From WRGT01 sp964450405 (GTDB taxonomy: Bacteria > Spirochaetota > UBA4802 > UBA5550): a stretch of DNA of 64,000 bases. Location: assembly GCA_964450405.1 (NCBI GenBank), contig CAYVCQ010000005.1:1-64000 (forward strand). Reading direction: 5' to 3'. A program made the position numbers and the translations under genes. The notes under the pieces were generated by a model. That model had not been told where the DNA came from, did no database searches, and saw nothing but the letters and a program-made list of their open reading frames with translations. Of this stretch, positions 18,886 through 27,875 are shown in pieces; the stretch's first letter is position 1; every line of letters begins with the position of its first letter.

Positions 18886-19389
18886 TTACTTTTTCCGGAA
18901 AAGTTTCTGCCAATAGGAAATCTCTTCATCAGTTATCGACGGATTTTCTTTTTCGGATGATATGGATTGAAGTTCCTTTTCTTCATAATATTCTTTAAAT
19001 GCGGCATTTACAATTTCGGCAAATCTCTCACTTGAAATATTTTTTGCACCGAACCTGTTGATATAAAAAATAATATCTTTATCGGACGTAATTACAGTAG
19101 TCATTTTCGGATTCAGATCTTTCTTAATAAACTGCTTTATAAGAAAATCGGCAGAGTAGTCAAGAGAGTAATAGACATCAATTTTGCCGATTTTTTCACT
19201 GGCAGTTTCTATAGCCTTATCCTTCTTCCCGTCAAAGACCACTTTAATTGCTGTCTTTTTCAACTTCTGATATTCTTTTAGTTTTTCTAAAAGTCCGGCT
19301 CGTGCGGCATTGAGCTGGCTCTGATACATCATACCCTCTAGATCGGGGAACTTGTATATAAGATTAAAACCGTCAATAAGCAGAGGCAT
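18886..19389 (-). CDS. NYN (PIN-like) domain ribonuclease, YacP/Rae1-like
   Basis: Cytoplasmic NYN-domain protein of about 167 residues. The start at 19389 (AAGGAAATATTT upstream) gives MPLLIDGFNLIYKFPDLE, the canonical opening with its catalytic Asp. Further acidic positions are in KVVFDGKKD and VITSDKDI, completing a PIN-like metal site. The family includes B. subtilis Rae1 (YacP), a ribosome-associated mRNA endonuclease; that role is only a precedent here. It sits ten bases after the GNAT gene and before a small hypothetical gene, all on the minus strand. Confidence 0.88.
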   Translation of the reverse strand: MPLLIDGFNLIYKFPDLEGMMYQSQLNAARAGLLEKLKEYQKLKKTAIKVVFDGKKDKAIETASEKIGKIDVYYSLDYSADFLIKQFIKKDLNPKMTTVITSDKDIIFYINRFGAKNISSERFAEIVNAAFKEYYEEKELQSISSEKENPSITDEEISYWQKLFRKK

Positions 19390-19399
19390 AAATATTTCC

Positions 19400-19837
19400 T
19401 TAGACTTTTCTGTGAAGCTCTGCAAAGTTTTCTTTTAGAGAAAATCCATACTTTGTGAAGAAGTTTACAGCATACGGATCATTTTTAAAAACAGCAATTA
19501 AAAAATCGTCTGCTCTGTTTTTTTTAGAATTTTCCATGAAGAATTTCAAAAGCTCTCCTCCGATGCCGGCTCGACGGAAATTTTCCTTCACCATCATCCA
19601 GTGAATCCGGGATTGATTATCTTTAACGGTACCTATGATAAAACCGAGGACCTTTTTCTTTCTAACTGCAGTAAAAGAAATGCAGTTTAGAGAAGAAAAT
19701 ATCTCCGCCATATTATCGGAATTCAAAGGGTAGGGAAGCTCAGATAATAAAGTTTCGTTTTTTCCAATTGAATAAATCTGAGGGAGATCTGCTTCAATTG
19801 TTTTCCGTATTATGATTCCTTTCTCTGATAAACTCAA
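19400..19837 (-). CDS. GNAT family N-acetyltransferase
   Basis: 145-residue acetyltransferase. The acetyl-CoA loop RRAGIGGELL follows the strand IHWMMVKENF, and the end YAVNFFTKYGFSLKENF is the usual motif B region. The substrate is unknown; it could be RimI-like, but the specific signatures are not there. It shares four bases (ATGA) with the end of tatD, indicating translational coupling, and lies ten bases before the NYN ribonuclease gene. Confidence 0.9.
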   Translation of the reverse strand: MSLSEKGIIIRKTIEADLPQIYSIGKNETLLSELPYPLNSDNMAEIFSSLNCISFTAVRKKKVLGFIIGTVKDNQSRIHWMMVKENFRRAGIGGELLKFFMENSKKNRADDFLIAVFKNDPYAVNFFTKYGFSLKENFAELHRKV

Positions 19838-20619
19838 TTTCTTATCAGCCTTGTAAAGTTTTGAGTTATAGTATCTTCAAGTTTTGTGAGAGAAACCTTT
19901 TTTAGTGAAGATATAAATTTATAGGTATACTTTATATTCTCAGGAAGATTAGGTTTTCCCCTCATGGGAACCGGTGAAAGAAACGGTGCGTCTGTTTCAA
20001 GAATAAGTCTGTCAAGAGGGACATAGCCTGCTGCGTCGTGCAGTTCCACAGCGTTTTTATATGTTACGTTTCCTGCAAAGGATATCATAAATCCCATGTC
20101 AAGTACACGTTTTGCAGCGTTGGAATCACCGGCGAAACAGTGCATAATACCGCTGCCGTATTTTTTAGTATTTAATATCTCAAGACTCTCGTTCATTGCT
20201 TCGCGCGAGTGAATGATTAAAGGAAGATTATATTTTTTCGCTATATCAATTTGTGTTTCAAATGATCTTATCTGCATCTCCTTAGGCTGATGCATGCGGT
20301 AAAAGTCTAGACCGCATTCCCCGATTCCCAGCAGGAGTTTATTATACTCTCCATTCATCTCCTTCTCAACAAGAGATTCGAGATTTTTAAGTTTTGTATC
20401 CTGTGCCGGTGACGATGGGTGAATACCAAGAGTATAATAAATCCCGCTCTCAGAATTTCTCTTTGCAAAATCACGTGACCAGATGAAATCTCTCTCTTCA
20501 ACGGATATCTGGACTGCATATTCAACGTTGTTTTCTTTTAGAGATTTAATAATATCTTCTTCAGAATTTTTCTTATCTTCAAGTATCATGTTAAAGTGAA
20601 CGTGTGAATCGAGAATCAT
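19834..20619 (-). CDS. tatD: TatD family metal-dependent hydrolase
   Basis: Cytoplasmic TIM-barrel deoxyribonuclease family of 261 residues, with the full metal set: H6 and H8 (DSHVHF), E101 (GIGECGLDFY), H137 (IIHSRE), H160 (HCFAGD) and D210 (ETDAPFL). GAAGGTTAAAA precedes the ATG. TatD proteins act as 3'-5' exonucleases in DNA repair and turnover. First gene of the minus-strand cluster with GNAT, NYN and a hypothetical gene. Confidence 0.96.
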   Translation of the reverse strand: MILDSHVHFNMILEDKKNSEEDIIKSLKENNVEYAVQISVEERDFIWSRDFAKRNSESGIYYTLGIHPSSPAQDTKLKNLESLVEKEMNGEYNKLLLGIGECGLDFYRMHQPKEMQIRSFETQIDIAKKYNLPLIIHSREAMNESLEILNTKKYGSGIMHCFAGDSNAAKRVLDMGFMISFAGNVTYKNAVELHDAAGYVPLDRLILETDAPFLSPVPMRGKPNLPENIKYTYKFISSLKKVSLTKLEDTITQNFTRLIRN

Positions 20620-21030
20620 TTTTAACCTTCATGTTTGTTGGAATGGTTGATAATACCTTTACGTTGAGTTTATAAGCAAGAAGAAAAAAAAATACTTTAA
20701 TGGAGTTTGAGTAGCTGCTCATGAACTGGTGGTAATTAAGATATTAATTGGCCCCCTCCGGGGTGCGGGGGCTTGCACAGCAGAGATTAGAATTTACCAC
20801 CAAAAAATGAACAGTTTCGAGTTTGATGGGAGAAGATTATTTCAAATCGTACGTATGCTCAAATACGCTGCAGATGAGGATTATAGGATAAGATGAATTA
20901 TTTTAAGAGGATACTTTTGTTTGACTTTTATTATAAAATTGATTATATAAAAAGCAATTATCAGAAGTTTGTATATTTTATTAAGAAAACATTTCTGACC
21001 ATTTTTACACAAGAAAAAAGGGGTTTGATT
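20620..21030. other. divergent intergenic region
   Basis: This lies between tatD (minus) and the SET gene (plus). It holds a GC-rich hairpin at 20750-20773 and AT-rich flanks. The plus-strand frame is open from 20893, but no ribosome site supports translation before ATG 21031. Confidence 0.5.
20750..20773. repeat. solo GC-rich hairpin related to the dispersed element ends
   Basis: GCCCCC and GGGGGC enclose a GC-rich loop; the core GCCCCCTCCGGGG matches the terminal inverted repeat of the element at 30758-30974. It is probably a decayed solo end. Confidence 0.4.
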
Positions 21031-21558
21031 ATGTCTGTTATTGCAAGCTGGATGAATCCGGGTTGTGAGGTTAGAAGTTCATCAATCAATCAACGCGGAG
21101 TTTATGCTGCTACAGATATTGCAAAGGGGGAGCGCCTTGCAATTTTCGGCGGTGATATTCTCACCATTAATGAAACATTGAAACTTCCTGAACTTTTCCG
21201 TTTCTATCCTCTTCAGATTGAAGAGCGTTTTATGCTCTACATGAGAAATCCTGAAACTCCCGAGGATACCGATTATTTTAATCATTCATGTTCTCCAAAT
21301 GCAGGTATACGGGGTCAGATTTTTCTAACTGCAATGCGTGATATTAAAATGAATGAAGAGATTACCTTTGATTACTGCATGTCTCTCTCGGAATTTACAG
21401 GGAGCAGTTTTGTTATTGAATTTGACTGCAGCTGTGGAACTCCGGAGTGCCGGGGAAGAGTAACTCAGAGGGATTGGCGCATCGAATCTTTGCAGAAGCG
21501 GTATAAGGGATTCTTTTCTTTATACATACAGGATAAAATTGAACAAAATAAGCAGTGA
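21031..21558 (+). CDS. SET-domain protein methyltransferase
   Basis: 175-residue bacterial SET protein, a family that transfers methyl from SAM to lysine. From the N-terminus: a strand-rich pre-part with RGVYAATDIAKGERL, the signature NHSCSPN (84-90), the active-site stretch EEITFDYCMS (109-118) and a post-SET-like cysteine cluster C133-x-C135-x4-C140 (DCSCGTPEC) that would bind zinc with another Cys. The frame starts at 20893, but AAAAGGGGTTTGATT precedes ATG 21031 and the extra residues look random. The target is unknown. It stands upstream of the sensor-transporter gene (126-base gap), same strand. Confidence 0.92.
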   Translation: MSVIASWMNPGCEVRSSSINQRGVYAATDIAKGERLAIFGGDILTINETLKLPELFRFYPLQIEERFMLYMRNPETPEDTDYFNHSCSPNAGIRGQIFLTAMRDIKMNEEITFDYCMSLSEFTGSSFVIEFDCSCGTPECRGRVTQRDWRIESLQKRYKGFFSLYIQDKIEQNKQ

Positions 21559-21684
21559 TTCAAATAAAAGTAATTTTCAAAAAACTGTTGGATTCTGTCT
21601 CCACCTTAGCGAAGGCGCGGCGGGAAACAAATTTACTTCAAGTTTACGAGTAATTACAAATAACATTATAGTGTGGGTGGAAGT

Positions 21685-24600
21685 ATGAAGAAAAAGATAT
21701 TATTGAATATAGCTTTTGTATCTCTGCTGGGGTTTGTTATTTTTTATTTTATTCAGAACTGGCAGATTTTAACAAGGAATCCTGCCGGTTCACAAATTAA
21801 ATTCGAATATCCGTCATTTGGTAAATCTGATGCCAGCGGTAATTATTACGTTATTGATAAATCACGCAGAAGAGTAATAAGCTGCGACAAAGATGGCATA
21901 GTCCGTTCTGTGATAGATGGAGGGAGCAAAACTCCAGGTACTTTTTTTTATGCCAATGAGGTCACAGCTGATGATGCCGGCAGAATTTATATTCTCAACT
22001 GGGTTCTTGATAAATCAGGATTCTTTATGGAGAGGGAGGAGATTCTACGTTACAGTTCAGATGGTACTTTCGAAAAAGTAATTTATGCAAAAATATATGA
22101 TGAAAAAAACAGAATACCTACATTGGCGCAGAGAGGACAGTTAAGTTCTCTCTCTGTTACCGGTGATACAATAAGCTGGTTCGATACAGATAAATGGGGT
22201 ATATGGTCATATGTGATGAGTGTTTCGGATGAAACAGCGGATCATTATCTTACTCTACAACTTCCCGATGCAAATATTCTTGTTTCAAATGTTGTTTCGG
22301 TAGATGCTGAAACAATTGTATACGCTACAAAAAAAGGTACAATCGTAGAACAGAAAAAAGGGAAAGCCCCGATTATCCGTTATTCAGCCGATGCTCAGCG
22401 CGGATCACTTTCGATACCGTGGAATGTTGGAGCAGATAAAGCCGGATTAGTTTACTTTTCCGATCTTGAAAAAAGAAGTATTATGAAGATTTCTAAAAAT
22501 GGAATTGTGACTCCGGTTCTTTCAAAGGAAATTATTGAATCTCAGAAAATTTTAACCGATGAATTTACATACTACAGGCTTTCAGTCCGCGGTGATGGAG
22601 GTCTCACAACATGTAATGACTCATATCTTGTTGCTCTTGACAGTAGCGGAAAACTGCTTCTACATGCGGATTCGTTTAAGTATCCAATCTCGATGATTTT
22701 TACTGCGTTCTTGTCGTGGTTCCTGCTGCTGGCGGGTATAGGATCTCTTTTTATGATCGGCCGCATGTTTTATATTGATGTTATGAACCGGAAGGTTCCG
22801 GATGTTATGCTCAAAGCGATTGGTATTATAATTGTAATTGGAGTATCTGCGGTACTTATTTCAAGTCTTATTGTTCAGAACTTCTCAGCCCGTTATCAGA
22901 AAGAGGCCTTAAATAAAATTGCTCAGATGGTGCAGATAATTCCTAAGGTGATTGATGCATCACGTCTTGAAAAAATTACACGTCATGAGCAATTTCTTGG
23001 AAAAGATTACCGGACTATCCGGGAAAATCTTTTAGCATCTCTGAATTATAACAAGGATGAGTGGAACAATAGTTACTACTTTGTTCTTTACCGTGTGATA
23101 AATGAAAGACTGTATGGATTTATGTATCTCAACGGGGAGATAGGAATTTATTATCCATTGTCATATTTTGATAATCCCGACAGCGTTTACCAGCGTGCAT
23201 ATAAAGGCGAAATCTCAACAGAGCAGGCTTCTGATGAATGGGGAAGCTGGCTGGACGGCGTGGGGCCGATTTATAACAGCGAGGGAAAGGTTATTGCGCT
23301 GCTTGAAATAGGAACAGATCTCTATAGTTTTACTCAGGAGAATAACAGACTTATACGTGAGATTATTCTTGATGTAGTTACTATGCTTGTGATCTTCGTG
23401 CTTGCGATGATTGAAACTACATTTCTTCTTGAAATGCTGGGACAGCGGGAGCGGAGACTTCATCTCCTTGCTGAAGGGAGAACACTGCGTCATGAAGATA
23501 ATTATACAGATGTATTTCTGGCACGTCCGGTTACTTTTGTTTTCTTTACTGCAGTTTCAATGTCGGTAGTATTTATACCTCTGATGATGGAAACATTTTA
23601 TCAGCCGGTTGCCGGTCTTTCAAAAAATCTGATTCTCGGATTGCCTATATCCAGCGAGATGCTGTTTTTCGGCTTAGCGAGTATTGTTTCAGGTAAATTT
23701 ATTGAGAAGCGGGGATGGCGATTCGTTGCACGACTTGGTCTGGCAGTTACCGGTATTGGTCTTCTGGCCTCGGGACTCTCATCCGGAATGATAAGCTTTC
23801 TTGCTGCAAGGGGTGTAACAGGTCTTGGCGCGGGTTTCTTCTTTATGTCAATGAGGGGACTTATCAACCTGGAGGGATTGCGTGAGATGCGGGAGCAGGG
23901 ATTCTCGCATTTTTATTCTGCAATGATAGTTGGTATTTCAATTGGAGCTGTCGTGGGTGGTTTTATTGCAGATAAGTTCAGTTACGGAATAGTTTTCTAT
24001 TTTGCATTTGCAGTATTGACAGCAGCATTTGCATTTGATCTTTCTTATTTTGGTAAAATGACATTTATGGAAGCTGTCCCTCTGAAAATAATGGGTAAGG
24101 GATCAATTACTACCAGCTTCAAAACATTCTTTACAGATCCCCTTGTAATAGGTTTTTTTCTTCTTATCATAATTCCTACATATGTAGCGAGTACGTTTCT
24201 TACATACTTTTTCCCGATTTTTGCAGAGGCAAATAATGTCTCCTCATCAAATGTCGGCCGTCTATTTATTCTTAATGGTATATTTATTATATATCTGGGT
24301 CCCGTTCTCAGCAGATTTTTCAGCAGTAAGATGAGCCCACGTATAACAATGGTTATCGGCTCTGCTCTATGGGCTGGAGCTCTTCTAATTTCAGCCGTGA
24401 CTGGTAATTTTGCCGGAGCGGTTGTTGCGCTGATTCTCATGGGCATAACCGAAGGATTCTGTGTAAGCGCTCAGAACAGTTATTTTCTTGATATGAAGGC
24501 TTCAGCGGCAATCGGTGAAGATCAGGCGATCGGATATTTTGAGATGGTGGGAAAATTTGCCGAGATGTTCGGCCCGATTTTTTTCAGTTTAGCTATAATT

Positions 24601-24690
24601 CTCGGTCAGTTAGTCGGGCTTTCTATTATAGCAGCGGGTGTTTTCGGGTTAGCTGCTCTATATGTATTTTTTGCAGTGAAGAAGGGATGA
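21685..24690 (+). CDS. beta-propeller / Cache-like sensor fused to MFS transporter
   Basis: About 1001 residues. One span near the N-terminus (5-24) is followed by an extracytoplasmic NHL/gluconolactonase-like propeller (about 40-328; repeats such as SGNYYVIDKSRRRVISCDKD and AGRIYILN), a span at about 334-358, a short inner loop, a span at about 377-398, an extracytoplasmic Cache-like domain (about 400-555, with GIYYPLSYFD, SWLDGVGPIYNSEGKVIALL), a span at 560-582 and a full MFS permease (about 614-1000; RGVTGLGAGFFFMSMRGL). Usual MFS proteins have about 400 residues. The same sensor heads the cyclase encoded at 25086. The ATG at 21685 (GGTGGAAGT upstream) is preferred to a GTG four codons earlier. 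A transporter gated or informed by an external ligand is an inference. Confidence 0.88.
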   Translation: MKKKILLNIAFVSLLGFVIFYFIQNWQILTRNPAGSQIKFEYPSFGKSDASGNYYVIDKSRRRVISCDKDGIVRSVIDGGSKTPGTFFYANEVTADDAGRIYILNWVLDKSGFFMEREEILRYSSDGTFEKVIYAKIYDEKNRIPTLAQRGQLSSLSVTGDTISWFDTDKWGIWSYVMSVSDETADHYLTLQLPDANILVSNVVSVDAETIVYATKKGTIVEQKKGKAPIIRYSADAQRGSLSIPWNVGADKAGLVYFSDLEKRSIMKISKNGIVTPVLSKEIIESQKILTDEFTYYRLSVRGDGGLTTCNDSYLVALDSSGKLLLHADSFKYPISMIFTAFLSWFLLLAGIGSLFMIGRMFYIDVMNRKVPDVMLKAIGIIIVIGVSAVLISSLIVQNFSARYQKEALNKIAQMVQIIPKVIDASRLEKITRHEQFLGKDYRTIRENLLASLNYNKDEWNNSYYFVLYRVINERLYGFMYLNGEIGIYYPLSYFDNPDSVYQRAYKGEISTEQASDEWGSWLDGVGPIYNSEGKVIALLEIGTDLYSFTQENNRLIREIILDVVTMLVIFVLAMIETTFLLEMLGQRERRLHLLAEGRTLRHEDNYTDVFLARPVTFVFFTAVSMSVVFIPLMMETFYQPVAGLSKNLILGLPISSEMLFFGLASIVSGKFIEKRGWRFVARLGLAVTGIGLLASGLSSGMISFLAARGVTGLGAGFFFMSMRGLINLEGLREMREQGFSHFYSAMIVGISIGAVVGGFIADKFSYGIVFYFAFAVLTAAFAFDLSYFGKMTFMEAVPLKIMGKGSITTSFKTFFTDPLVIGFFLLIIIPTYVASTFLTYFFPIFAEANNVSSSNVGRLFILNGIFIIYLGPVLSRFFSSKMSPRITMVIGSALWAGALLISAVTGNFAGAVVALILMGITEGFCVSAQNSYFLDMKASAAIGEDQAIGYFEMVGKFAEMFGPIFFSLAIILGQLVGLSIIAAGVFGLAALYVFFAVKKG

Positions 24691-25085
24691 GTTGAAAAGT
24701 GAAATTTTGACAGTAAAGATGAAATTGCTCATTCCGGAATGTTGGGGTAATTGACATTCCTATATCCCCCTGTCCCCCAGAGGGGGGACGAAAGAGGGAA
24801 ATTATTAGTGAATTCATGATTCACAAAAAGAATACGATAAATACAGGGATCACTTTCTGATGAGTAGTGGTTTCGATACATCGCGGATTAATGATGAAGA
24901 TGTATTAAATAATATTGGCGTTGTAAAAGAAATAATAGTAATAAAACTAACATCGATATAACTGATATACCCGGTGCCACCGACCGGGGATAGGGGGCAG
25001 GAAGGTTTGAAAAAAATAAATATTTTCATAACATTCCGGAAATTAGTCGAGTTCAATTAAACTGATCGGTTAACACAGGAGAAGT
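24691..25085. other. gap between the sensor paralogues, filled by a dispersed element
   Basis: Most of this 395-base gap is copy A of the inverted-repeat element (24766-24997) with its conserved flanks. AGGAGAAGT just before 25086 is the cyclase ribosome site. The gap may have arisen by insertion between genes that were once closer. Confidence 0.55.
24730..25005 (+). mobile_element. dispersed inverted-repeat element, copy A
   Basis: Left end CCCCCTGTCCCCCAGAGGGG at 24766; right end GTGCCACCGACCGGGGATAG from 24974 to 24997. The ends are roughly inverted copies of each other. Inside, 24860-24961 can be read as a 33-codon frame containing RINDEDVLNNIGVVKEI, which recurs in copy B. The flanks (GTTGGGGTAATTGACATTCC on the left, GGGGGCAGGAAGGTTTGAA on the right) are also shared. 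No transposase is encoded, so it would be a MITE-like, non-autonomous element. Confidence 0.6.
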
Positions 25086-27875
25086 ATGAATAAAAAGAGT
25101 TATCTTATAATGTCAGTGCTGACCCTGATGATAGTTTTATCAGGAATTTTTACATATAATTTTTCTAATCGGTTATTTTCTAATCCGTTTAATCGAAGTT
25201 TTGTATATCAGAATCCATCTTACTCCGTTACTGATAACGAGGGTAGTAACTATGTAATTGACCGTTCAATGCGGAGAATTGTTAAAATAGATGCACAGGG
25301 AAATCTCTCATGGATTATAGAAGGTGGTTCCCGTTTAACTGGATCGTTTTTTTATGCATACGAAATTGCAGTTGATGACAGCGGGAATCTCTATGTAATA
25401 AACGGTGTCCTTGATGATGAGGGCTTTTTTATGCTGCGCGAGGAGATTATCCGGTATAACGCAAAAGGGATATTCGAAAAAGTTCTCTACACAAAAAGTT
25501 ACGGGCCGGATGAGAGAAAACCGGAACTTGTTCAGCGCGGACAGTTCAGTTCTCTTCGCGTTGATAAGCAGGCGGTTGAGTGGTTTGATATTGATTCGCG
25601 TGGAATTCAATCAATACGGATTATTCAGCCTCAGGGTGCAGTGGAACGTAAAACCGGTGTGTTTATAAACAATGCAAATCTGATTGTTTCAGGTGCTGTT
25701 CGTTTATCTGATGGATCTATTGTATATTCCACGAAGAAGGGCAGAATTCATAAATCAAAGGATCGTACTGAAGGGGAGCTGCTCTACTCTGCAGATGATC
25801 AGAAAGGTTTGCTCTCTATACCCTGGTGGGTTGGAGCGGATAATAAAGGGAACATCTACTTTACCGATTTAGGGAGCAGGTCTGTATCAAGAATTAATTC
25901 TGATAAAACTGTAACGACTATTCTTTCAAAGAAAAAAATAGAAAAAGCCGGATTCCAGACCGGTGAATTTATATACTACAAGTTAAGCGTAAACAGTTCC
26001 GGTATGATTACAACATGCAATGATTATTACACTGTTGTTATTTCATCTGACAGCAGAAGTATTGTGCGTTATTCAGATGGCGGAAAACTCTCTACGGCGG
26101 ATATGTTGTTAAGCATATTCATATGGTTTGTCTGTATTCTGACATTAATTATAATTATTGGTTCTTTGTTATATTTATATCTCAATATTTTAAAACGCCG
26201 CATACCCCTTATGATTAAGCAGGTTTTAATATTTGCTCCGATGATGATTGTTTCTGTTGCAATACCGGCTAATCTGATAATTGAAGATTTTACCGGCCGC
26301 TATAAAGATGAGTTGAATAAAAAAATATCTCTCATGGTGCAGATAGCTCCAAAGGTAATAAATTCTGAAGATTTAGATAAAATAAAAAAGCATGAAGATT
26401 ATATGGGAGATTCCTATAACAGGGTAAGAAAATCACTACTTGAAGCATTTAATTACAGCAGTGATGACTGGAATAGAGGTTTCTACTTTGTTATCTACAG
26501 AGTTACCGGAGATAATTTATATGGATGCATGTATCTTAATGGCGGAATCGGTATTTACTATCCGTTTACATTTTTTGATGATCCGCAGAGCATTTACCGC
26601 AGCGCCTATAAGGGGGAGATTGTCACAGAATCGCTTAGTGATGCATGGGGAAGCTGGCTTTATGGAGTTGGTCCGATTTATGGAAAGGACGGGAAAGTAA
26701 CAGCCCTGATTGAAGTGGGAACAGATCTTTACAGTTATACTCAGGCCAACAGCAAACTTGTAATGAAAATGATACTTCGAATATGTGTAATTACAGTCAT
26801 ATTTATTTTTCTACTTATGGCAGTAACGTATGTTCTGCTTATATCAATAAGACGGCTCAGTACCGGTGTAACTAAACTTTCAAAAGGGGAATGGGATACA
26901 AAAGTAAAAATCGGGAACCGCCATGATGAGGTGGCCGATCTTGCACAGGGATTCAACAGGATGTCGGAGTACATTTTAAATTATATAAATGAAATAGTTC
27001 ATCTGAACAAAGGGTACCAGCGTTTTGTCCCGGAACAGTTCCTTCATTATCTTGATAAAGATAGCGTAACACAGGTAGTCCTGGGAGATCAGGTGCAGAA
27101 GGTCATGACGGTTATGTTTTCCGATATACGTTCTTTTACCTCTCTCTCTGAAAATATGACTCCGAAGGAGAATTTTGATTTTCTGAATTCATATCTGCGT
27201 CATGTGGGTCCTGTAATTCGAAAGAATAATGGTTTTATCGATAAGTATATCGGGGATGCGGTTATGGCGCTGTTTCCACACTCTGCTGATGACGCTCTTG
27301 AGGCTGCAGTTGGAATGTTTGAAAATCTGCATGAGTTTAATGAAAGCAGAAAAAAGAAGGGTTACGATCAGATAGAGATTGGTCTTGGTCTTCATACCGG
27401 TCCGCTGATGATGGGAATTATCGGAGAAGAGGAAAGGATGGAGGGGACAGTTATATCAGACAATGTCAATTTTGCTTCACGGCTTGAGGGTCTTACAAAG
27501 CACTATGGCGCACGTGTTCTTATCAGCGAAATGACTCATAGTCTGCTTGCTCATCCTGAACGATATCTTATGCGAAATCTTGGTAAAGTCCGTGTTAAGG
27601 GCAAGAATGATCCTGTAGCAGTTTTCGAAGTGTTGGATCCGCTGCCGGAAAAACAGAAAACGATGAAGATTAAAACTAAGGATGTTCTCGAAAAGGGGAT
27701 AATTCTGTATCAGCAGAAAAGATTCTCCGAGGCGCTTGATAAGTTCAATAAAATAATGGCTGTTGATCAGAATGATAAGATAGTAATAAAGTATTTTAAT
27801 GCATGCACCGTCTATACAGAGAAACCTTCTGTATCTGATGAGTGGGATGGAACTCTTGAGATGAGGGAAAAATGA
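25086..27875 (+). CDS. beta-propeller / Cache-like sensor fused to HAMP and adenylate cyclase
   Basis: 929 residues. One span (6-26), propeller (about 40-330), spans at about 340-365 and 378-398, an extracytoplasmic Cache-like domain (about 400-555), a span at 562-586, HAMP (about 586-640), a class III cyclase domain (about 672-850), and a short tail (860-910, GIILYQQKRFSEALDKFNKI) like a single TPR. The metal Asp residues are D680 (FSDIRSF) and D724 (IGDAVMALF); K720 and D792 are the adenine-selecting pair, and N795/R799 the transition-state residues, so cAMP synthesis is predicted. The ectodomain is a clear paralogue of the one in the MFS fusion upstream. AGGAGAAGT precedes the ATG. It shares ATGA with the formyltransferase gene. 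Confidence 0.93.
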   Translation: MNKKSYLIMSVLTLMIVLSGIFTYNFSNRLFSNPFNRSFVYQNPSYSVTDNEGSNYVIDRSMRRIVKIDAQGNLSWIIEGGSRLTGSFFYAYEIAVDDSGNLYVINGVLDDEGFFMLREEIIRYNAKGIFEKVLYTKSYGPDERKPELVQRGQFSSLRVDKQAVEWFDIDSRGIQSIRIIQPQGAVERKTGVFINNANLIVSGAVRLSDGSIVYSTKKGRIHKSKDRTEGELLYSADDQKGLLSIPWWVGADNKGNIYFTDLGSRSVSRINSDKTVTTILSKKKIEKAGFQTGEFIYYKLSVNSSGMITTCNDYYTVVISSDSRSIVRYSDGGKLSTADMLLSIFIWFVCILTLIIIIGSLLYLYLNILKRRIPLMIKQVLIFAPMMIVSVAIPANLIIEDFTGRYKDELNKKISLMVQIAPKVINSEDLDKIKKHEDYMGDSYNRVRKSLLEAFNYSSDDWNRGFYFVIYRVTGDNLYGCMYLNGGIGIYYPFTFFDDPQSIYRSAYKGEIVTESLSDAWGSWLYGVGPIYGKDGKVTALIEVGTDLYSYTQANSKLVMKMILRICVITVIFIFLLMAVTYVLLISIRRLSTGVTKLSKGEWDTKVKIGNRHDEVADLAQGFNRMSEYILNYINEIVHLNKGYQRFVPEQFLHYLDKDSVTQVVLGDQVQKVMTVMFSDIRSFTSLSENMTPKENFDFLNSYLRHVGPVIRKNNGFIDKYIGDAVMALFPHSADDALEAAVGMFENLHEFNESRKKKGYDQIEIGLGLHTGPLMMGIIGEEERMEGTVISDNVNFASRLEGLTKHYGARVLISEMTHSLLAHPERYLMRNLGKVRVKGKNDPVAVFEVLDPLPEKQKTMKIKTKDVLEKGIILYQQKRFSEALDKFNKIMAVDQNDKIVIKYFNACTVYTEKPSVSDEWDGTLEMREK

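Noticed and set aside
20893..21030. N-terminal extension of the SET protein
   Set aside because: Lysine- and phenylalanine-rich random-looking residues with no ribosome site; the SET gene has a good site before ATG 21031.
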